Shown: one piece after another, positions 57,870-64,000 of the stretch
How positions within the stretch are numbered: position 1 is the first letter of the stretch
How the letters are laid out: every line of letters begins with the position of its first letter
Source: Allolobophora icterica
Lineage: Eukaryota > Annelida > Clitellata > Crassiclitellata > Lumbricidae
Direction: 5' to 3'
DNA: 64,000 nt
Assembly: GCA_963556255.1 (NCBI GenBank)
Contig: OY744607.1
Span: 2,070,937 to 2,134,936, forward strand
Position numbers and translations under genes: made by a program
Notes under the pieces: generated by a model
Database searches by the model: none
Seen by the model: the letters and a program-made list of their open reading frames with translations, nothing else
Told to the model about the DNA's origin: nothing

Positions 57870-58790
57870 TGTATGCTAGCACTATAGCAAACTCTCCGTT
57901 CTCTGTGATCACTAACTTGCTTAATCTACTGTATACGCACTTATCTACCCTTACTTTTCATACTTTGACCTGGTATGGGCCTCAAATTATAAACAAAGGC
58001 TTAGGAAATAGGTTAGGCCTATAGTATACTCTTCAAAAGAGAGCTATTCGTATCATAGCAAGGTCTACACAAGTAGTCACTCCCAACCTTATTTTCAATT
58101 ATATAACATTCTAGCTGTTGCCCAAATTAAAAAACTTCGTGTTGGTGAATTTATGTATCGTCTTGAACGTGGGATGTTGTCGTGTTTAGTGATTATTTCC
58201 GTAAAACTACTAATATCCATTCGCACAACACTAGGCGCACGAATAATAAAGGTGTGAATATGCTAGAACCGACTTCGACTGTATTTTCTTGGACCTGTTA
58301 TCTGGAATGGGATACCACATGAACTTCACCATGTATATATTTCATCGATATTTAAATTTTTTTAAATGCGTACTTACTTGATTAACCAAAACTAATTAAC
58401 ATCTGAATCCTACTATATTAATAATGATGACATAGTGTCAATTCTCTATTATCATCAAACTTTATTGACTATTTCTTGTAATATGACAGCTTATAGGGGC
58501 CTATTTTCTTTTGTCTTTATGACGGACTCCGATTTGGACGCCAGTTTTTGTTCTTTTATCTTATACTTTTACTTCCACAAACCTAATTTGTCATGAAAAA
58601 TTCCTTTATCAACTTACAAGAAATCGCGTATAATACATGGTGATGCACAGATCTGGCCATATATTGCGGGACCTTGGTCCCTTTTGTTTGTGCTGGCGAT
58701 GTCTACTGATGAGTATAGGCCTAACTGATTTAATGCTCTGTGCAGTGATACAGAATAAAAATTATGGTTATGGTTATGGTTTAACAGCCA
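57870..58790 (+). pseudogene. Another LINE C-terminal fragment with (GGTTAT)n tail
   Basis: Translated pieces in shifting frames: AVAQIKKLRVGEFMYRLERG, NIHSHNTRRTNNKG. Stops and frameshifts throughout. The 3' UTR ends at AATTATGGTTATGGTTATGG. Related to the minus-strand piece at 55905. Confidence 0.7.
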
Positions 58791-59109
58791 CATGACTCAC
58801 ATGATCACGTGATCCTAGCATACGCTACCATTTTTAGAAATCACTTCCTTTACCCATCCTCGCTTGGGCCATCCATGAGACCATGACTGATAATAAGATG
58901 ACTGACATAATAAGAAGTGAATGCAAGTCATTCCAGACAATAGTGAAGATGTACACCTGGCAGGGGTCACAGATAAAAAAGTATTAATAGTAGAAGAATA
59001 TATATTAAAAATTAATATGGTAAAAACTATTTTGGCCGGCAAAACTATTTTTTCCAAGCCGGTTTTTCCATAGTAAAATCCGGGTTTCCCACCGACTGTC
59101 AAAATCTTG
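58791..59109. other. No gene seen
   Basis: AT-rich spacer. CATGACTCACATGATCACGT at 58791 is a local near-palindromic run. Confidence 0.4.
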
Positions 59110-59685
59110 CGAACCTTGTAAGAAACGCTGATATTAACTGCAAAGCGCTCAACTACATTCGACACCTTTTAAACGTGTTCAGTTGTGCTACTTAGACTCG
59201 CGTTAAATCCTAAGTTTGAAACCACCATTCATCGTAACCGAACGTCGACGTTAACGGCCGTGTTAGCCATAAGATGTCGTTAAACACTGAATATTATAGC
59301 TACAAATTTAGCCTAACCGGAAACTCGCCTAATGAATTCTGTACTGTCACAGAAATCAATCAGACAATCTCCCTTGCCTGAAAAAATCGCAATCCTCGGC
59401 GCTTATATCTATTGCAAGTGAATGGAGCGAGTGACTTTAGCTTAGGCTAAATCCGTCACTTCCTGTAGTCTGGCAGTGCCCGTCCCAAGGTCGGATAATG
59501 GAGGAGGGACGCTAATCATCTTTGTTGTGACATAGCGTCATTAAACATCATCTACTGCTCTCTTTAGCCGTGCCTGAACTGGGAGCGCTCCTGCGTAGAC
59601 AGCCTTTAAGGGGCGCTATATAAATAAATGTTCCTTTAATGAAAATGAAAATCTAGCCGTGATGATGCGACATGGTGATCTATAG
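59110..59685 (-). repeat. Paralogous repeat block, copy 1 (satellite unit, R1 end, SINE tail)
   Basis: Aligns with 61150-62245: shared AAACACTGAATATTA, ATCTCCCTTGC, GCACTTATA-type and CGCTAATCATCTTTGTTG segments in the same order. It has an extra LINE/SINE 3' end (59555-59645, GGGGCGCTATATAAATAAAT). The hAT that follows sits at the same relative site as the hAT in copy 2. Confidence 0.7.
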
Positions 59686-60863
59686 CAGTGGTTCCCAAAC
59701 CGTGGCCCGCGGGCCAAAAGTGGCCCGCCAATCCTTTGAATGTGGCCCGCGACAGTCACTCACAAATTTAAAAAAAAAATTAAATTACCTTGTTTTCTTG
59801 ATTTTCGATTTAAGTTAAGTTAAGTTCTTTTTTTCTATTATTTTGTTTTAATCTTAGTTCACTTTTCGTCAGGCTCTATGCAGCGTATTTACACTTCCGT
59901 TGAAAAAGACGTGTGTTTTCATTCTTGATTATTGACAATTTCGCTGTGTATTTAATAAGTTCGTTACTATTTAACTCGGCTATGGTATACAATTATTGAT
60001 TTGAAATGTAACTCAGTTCTGAAAAGCAAATTTGCTGAGATTCCTGTTCTGCCATCTGCCGACGATATGATAGCATTCTGGCGTATACTGCCAGCAAATG
60101 AATTCGAACATTTGCGGTCGTTTGCTCAACGTTACACATGCCGTTTTGGGAGCACGTACAGATGTGAACAATCATTTTCAGCGATGAAACTTATAAAAAA
60201 CAAAAATCGAGCGCGCCTCACTGACTCAAATTTGAATGTATTGATGATACTTGCCACTACGAACCTACAACCAGACATTGATAAACTAGCTTCTAATCTG
60301 CAGTCACATAAATCTCATTAAAACTGATTCATCTTCAATAAATACTTTAGAAAAATTAAAATAATAAATATTCAGAATTAAAATGAATGCATTGCTGGAA
60401 CTTCTGCATTTAAAATTTAATTAACACAAATTTGAGATTTGATTTCAATTTTACCGATATTAACAATTTTGCATTTTGAAATTTAACAATGTTCAAACGA
60501 TATCTTCAATTATTGCCTTAACATTTTTCTGATATGAAAGTATCTGAGTTAGCCTACCCTTGCACCAAGCAGTATGCATCTTATTATACTTCCGCTGAAA
60601 AACGTGTGTTTTATCTTGCATTGTTGTAAATTGGCACTGACAATATGCCAAAAACATATGTTCCATTCGATGTCAGATGTTACCAAATGCTGCGCATGGG
60701 GAAACTACGACGCTTCCCCAGAGACCACTATTTGCTGGCGCTCCAGCGCACGCATTCGTCCACAATGAAAGCAACTGAGGACGGCTCCTCAGATCTCTGT
60801 GGCCCGCCATGATATTTTAAAAGTAAGACTTTGCCCTCCATCAAAAGAGCTTGGGAACCACTG
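59686..60863. mobile_element. hAT (Charlie-like) element, 1178 bp
   Basis: Ends CAGTGGTTCCCAA on both sides, perfect 8-bp duplication ATCTATAG (59678-59685, 60864-60871). Subterminal GTGGCCCGC repeats at both ends. Holds the transposase C-terminal fragment at 60001-60321. Confidence 0.95.
60001..60321 (+). pseudogene. hAT transposase C-terminal fragment, ~106 aa
   Basis: Contains FGSTYRCEQSFSAMKLIKNK and RLTDSNLNVLMILATTN, the hAT dimerisation region of the GTF2IRD2/EPM2AIP1-like (Charlie) group. It ends in a natural-looking stop after LQSHKSH. No catalytic residues upstream: the element is an internal deletion product. Confidence 0.85.
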
Positions 60864-60954
60864 ATCTATAGTATAATGCGCCAATCACGGATCATGACGT
60901 TACGAGTTCGACTACGAGTAACGACCTTGGGCAAGTTGTTCAAGCAAACTTGTC

Positions 60955-61145
60955 TTTGTTAGCAGGAATAGAATTTGTTACCAGTGTAAGCGAAGCAGTA
61001 GAATTTGGTACGAGTGTAAACAAAGCATTTCTCACTAGTGTAAACGAAGCAGTAGAATTCGGTACTAGTGTAAACGAAGCAGTAGAATTTGGTACTAGTG
61101 TAAACGAAGCAGTAGAATTTGGTAGTAGTGTAAACGAAGCAGTAT
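60955..61145. repeat. 30-bp tandem repeat, six copies
   Basis: Unit GTAAACGAAGCAGTAGAATT plus 10 bp, which in one frame reads VNEAVEFGTS. It grew inside the third-family SINE body (CTTGTCTTTGTTAGCAGG). Confidence 0.9.
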
Positions 61146-61149
61146 AGAG

Positions 61150-62245
61150 TTTGATGTCAACGACCGTGGCTGCCACAAGATGTCGTTATACAATGAACAT
61201 TAACTGCAATGTGCTCAACATTTAGACACCTTTAAAACGCATTCCAGTTCTGCTATTAATACCTGACTTGCGTTTAATCGTAAGATAGAGAGAATATGGC
61301 AGCATTGCCTAGGTCCTAGGGTAAGGTCGACATTATAAACGGCCGTGACAGCCACAAGATGTCGTTAAACACTGAATATTAGCTACAAATTTAGGTTATA
61401 TGGAAACTCACCTAATGAGTTCTGTACCGTCAGAGAGATCAATAAGACATTCTCCCTTGCGTAAAAAATCGTAATCCTCGCAGTGTGATTCTCGTTAACG
61501 ATAACTGTAACAGAAATGTTCGTTAACGATAATAAAATGATCACGTTGTAGATAACTACAAGACTGTCACTAAAATATACCAATAACTATAATTATAACG
61601 AAATTAACACTAACGAAAATCGACAAACATAAGAACGTGACAGTGCACTACAAGTAGGTCTCCGTTGCCCCGGATTTTGGATTTGTGAATTAACCCAGCA
61701 GTATTATGAAAGAGTGTTAAGTGTATGTGGGGACTGGGGAGCTATATGTAGTGGAAACTGGAAAACGAAATCGTCTTGTATTCATGAAGCTGAATGCACG
61801 TATTCTTCAAAGTCTCTCGATGCTCTAAGCAAATTGTGCAACTCGTCTTAGTATGCATAGCTGCTGCGTCTGTAGGCCTATACGCAATTTCGCTTAACCT
61901 TATTGCAACTAAGTACTAACTAAAATAAAAATCCAGTAACTATAACTATGACTAAAAGATAATACTAACCATAACTGTAACACATGTAACTAAAATAAAA
62001 TCTGTAAGGTGAATGACATGTATATTGAGTCATCGGCGCCTATATATATCACTGCAGGCGAACAGAACGAGTGACTTTATAGCTTGGGCTAACTCCGTCA
62101 CTGTCTGTACTCTGGTAGTGCCAGTCCCAAGTCTTGGTAAAGAGGGACGACGCTAATCATCTTTGTTGTGACACAGCGTCTTTAAACATCAACTAAACAC
62201 GGTGATGCGACACAGTGGTACATCGGCAATATGCTTGATCTATGG
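61150..62245 (-). repeat. Paralogous repeat block, copy 2, with a ~550-bp insert
   Basis: Second copy of the block at 59110-59685. Relative to copy 1 it has an insert at about 61479-62028 starting CAGTGTGATTCTCGTTAACG, with repeated TTAACGATAA motifs; its ends and duplication were not resolved. Confidence 0.65.
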
Positions 62246-63153
62246 CAGTGGTCACCAACCCGCGGGTCGCGAGCCGTATGTGGCTATCGAAGAGCTTACC
62301 TGAAATAACATTTTCTATGTTACGAAATAAAATTGCGCTAATAAAATGGACTTTCTGTGTTGCTTGAGGTTAAATTCTATGACGTTATTGATTTTTGTGT
62401 GCTCCGTAATTCGACCTAAACCATGGCGGCTCCCAAAAGTTGCTAAACTTCGCAATGGGGCTCCCAAAAGTTGCTAAACTTCGCAATGGGGCTCCCAAAA
62501 GTTGCTAAACTTCGCAATGGGGCTCCCAAAAGTTGCTAAACTTCGCAATGGGGCTCCCAAAAGTTGCTAAACTTCGCAATGGGGCTCCCAAAAGTTGCTA
62601 AACTTCGCAATGGGGCTTCCAAAGTTGCTAAAACTTCGCAATGGGGCTCCCAACCAGGGCTGTAGTCGAGGGTATACGCGGGTATACAGCGTATACTCAC
62701 CTCTGGAGAAATTTGAGAGCGTATATACTCAGGGCTCTATAGACGAAGGTATACACGCGGGTATACAGCGTATACTTACCTCTGTAGATGAAATTTTGAG
62801 GAAAAAGAGGGGTTTTTAGGGCGAACGACGAAAAAAAGGTCATCAACTTTTTCAGAGACGAAATCGTCAAAAGTCTGAAAATTTTCAGAGAATTGGTGAA
62901 AAGTCTTAAATTTTTCTTAGACGAATTCCTAAAAAAAGGTCTTCAAATTTTTTACGGTGACACCAGCCCTACTGACGCCGCTGGTCACCGGTAGCGTATG
63001 CTCACCTCAAATTTTACCACTACTGCCCTGCTCCCAACAGTTGCTAAACTTCGCAATGGGGCTCCCAACAGTTGCTAACTTCGCAATGGGGCTCCCAAAA
63101 GTTGCTAAACTTCGCAATGCGCCTCCTCACCGAAAAAAGGTTGGGGACCACTG
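62246..63153. mobile_element. hAT element, 908 bp, with internal 31-bp array
   Basis: Ends CAGTGGTCACCAACC and CAGTGGTCCCCAACC (14 of 15), 8-bp duplication ATCTATGG/GTCTATGG (7 of 8; 62238-62245, 63154-63161). Inside, a 31-bp unit (CTAAACTTCGCAATGGGGCT plus 11 bp) repeats about seven times from 62428 and three times after the nested element. Confidence 0.92.
62655..63030. mobile_element. hAT-type element nested in the hAT at 62246, 376 bp
   Basis: Ends CAGGGCTGTAGT and CAGGGCAGTAGT (11 of 12), perfect 8-bp duplication CTCCCAAC (62647-62654, 63031-63038) taken from the 31-bp array. Same family as 44695-44849, with an internal duplication of the GGTATACRCGGGTATACAGC segment. Confidence 0.92.
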
Positions 63154-63290
63154 GTCTATGGTATAATACGCCACGGATCATGAGCTTGCGGGTTGGACTT
63201 GTCAACGCACACTTGTCTTTGCAAGCAGGCATGCAGAATTTGGTACCAGACTATACCGGGAAGTAAACGGCAAGTCCTGCGATAGTATGA
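63154..63290 (+). repeat. Third-family SINE body, right part
   Basis: Continues the repeat interrupted by the hAT at 62246. Shares GCGGGTTGGACTTG-like and CGGGAAGTAAACGGCAAG motifs with the copy at 10015. Confidence 0.5.
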
Positions 63291-63294
63291 GAGT

Positions 63295-63440
63295 GTGGTA
63301 TAGTATAGTATAGTATAGTATAGTATAGTATAGTATAGTATAGTATAGTATAGTATAGTATAGTATAGTATAGTATAGTATAGTATAGTATAGTATAGTA
63401 TAGTATGGTATAGCATAGTGCAGTACAGCATAGTTTGGTA
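63295..63440. repeat. (TATAG)n microsatellite
   Basis: Pentanucleotide tract, nearly pure to 63405, then degenerate. Confidence 0.95.
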
Positions 63441-63451
63441 TGGTGTGGTAT

Positions 63452-63625
63452 TCATTCATTCATTCATTCAAAGATTTATATAGCGCCTCTTCAAGGGAAC
63501 TACTCAGAGGCGCTCCCGACACCAGCACGTTCATATAATACAGTTCTAAGTTTTGCAAGAAATATGCCAGGGGTGACCCAGGGCACATGCGGAGCTCTAA
63601 GGGAAGTCTATTCCAGACTACCGGT
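63452..63625 (-). repeat. LINE 3' end with (ATGA)n tail
   Basis: The minus strand ends GAAGAGGCGCTATATAAATC followed by (TGAA)n, matching the 3' ends of the LINEs at 46800 and 21387. Confidence 0.7.
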
Positions 63626-63639
63626 ATAGTTTGGCATAG

Positions 63640-64000
63640 TATGGCATGGTTTGATATAGTATTCTATGGTATAGTACAATACAGCATAGCTTAGTACTGT
63701 ATAGTCTAGCATGGTATAGTATATTATAGTATAGTAAATATGTATAGTATAGTATATCATAGCATCGTCACTATTAGGCAGTGGTTAAAGTGGTTTGGGT
63801 GAGCAGTGGGAACTCCAAAGAAGAGTTTTATTGGAACGCATGCGTTAACAGGGTTCTATTGCAGTGAACAGTGGGAACGCAAAGCAAATAATTTCGAAAG
63901 CATGCAGTGGGAACGCCGTTCCCATGAACTCATTCCCACCCACTTTAAACGCTGAGCATAGTATATTACAGTACAATACAGTATAGTATGGTATGGTATG
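63640..64000. other. Degenerate TAGTATAG tracts, no gene
   Basis: Imperfect TATAGTATAGT repeats at 63640-63760 and 63955-64000. Between them are repeats of CAGTGGGAACGC (63811-63920), one of them in inverted context (GGCGTTCCCA). Confidence 0.6.

Overview
The window is animal nuclear DNA. It holds spliced genes with small exons (47-341 bp) separated by introns of roughly 0.25-3 kb, tRNA-derived SINEs with polymerase III boxes, CR1/Jockey-like LINEs with microsatellite tails, many hAT transposons with 8-bp target duplications, one Ty3/gypsy LTR element and unusually dense microsatellites. No species-specific sequence was recognised. A marine invertebrate, perhaps a deuterostome, is my best guess and is inference only.

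Genes. (1) 1-8177, plus strand: the last 13 exons of codanin-1 (CDAN1), cut at the left edge. (2) 8890-19028, minus strand: a complete 12-exon CCDC61 (VFL3), 522 codons, convergent with CDAN1. The two stop codons lie 712 bp apart and the likely poly(A) signals cross, so the 3' UTRs probably overlap. (3) 22352-23395, plus strand: a 12-finger C2H2 zinc-finger ORF followed by about 1 kb of decayed fingers. (4) 30638-32856, minus strand: a complete three-exon, 187-aa claudin/PMP22-like four-helix membrane protein. A possible terminal exon at 40059-40157 (minus) is weakly supported. The genes have no evident shared pathway: codanin-1 belongs to histone-chaperone and erythroid biology in vertebrates, CCDC61 to centrioles and basal bodies, and the claudin-like protein to the plasma membrane.

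Mobile DNA dominates the rest. Eleven hAT elements are defined by terminal inverted repeats plus an 8-bp target duplication (1400, 18318, 21091, 25241, 25529, 26216, 27571, 44695, 59686, 62246, 62655). A different 476-bp inverted-repeat element with a 7-bp duplication lies at 38333-38808, and its empty site survives in a paralogous repeat at 36.1 kb. LINE remains lie at 21.4-21.9, 36.98-37.5, 45.2-45.9, 46.8-48.16, 48.36-48.69, 55.9-56.6, 56.97-57.87 and 57.87-58.79 kb. The Ty3/gypsy element at 48688-54257 has LTRs that differ by one 4-bp repeat unit, yet its single 907-codon ORF has lost most of reverse transcriptase, RNase H and integrase through in-frame deletions.

Tandem DNA. A nested 33/101/201-bp array lies at 41.3-42.6 kb and ends at a perfect 96-bp palindrome. 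A roughly 170-bp satellite-like unit fills 44.05-46.14 kb and recurs in the other orientation at 55.3-55.7, 59.1-59.3 and 61.1-61.4 kb. There are many shorter arrays. In CDAN1 a 19-bp tandem repeat copies a 5' splice site seven times.
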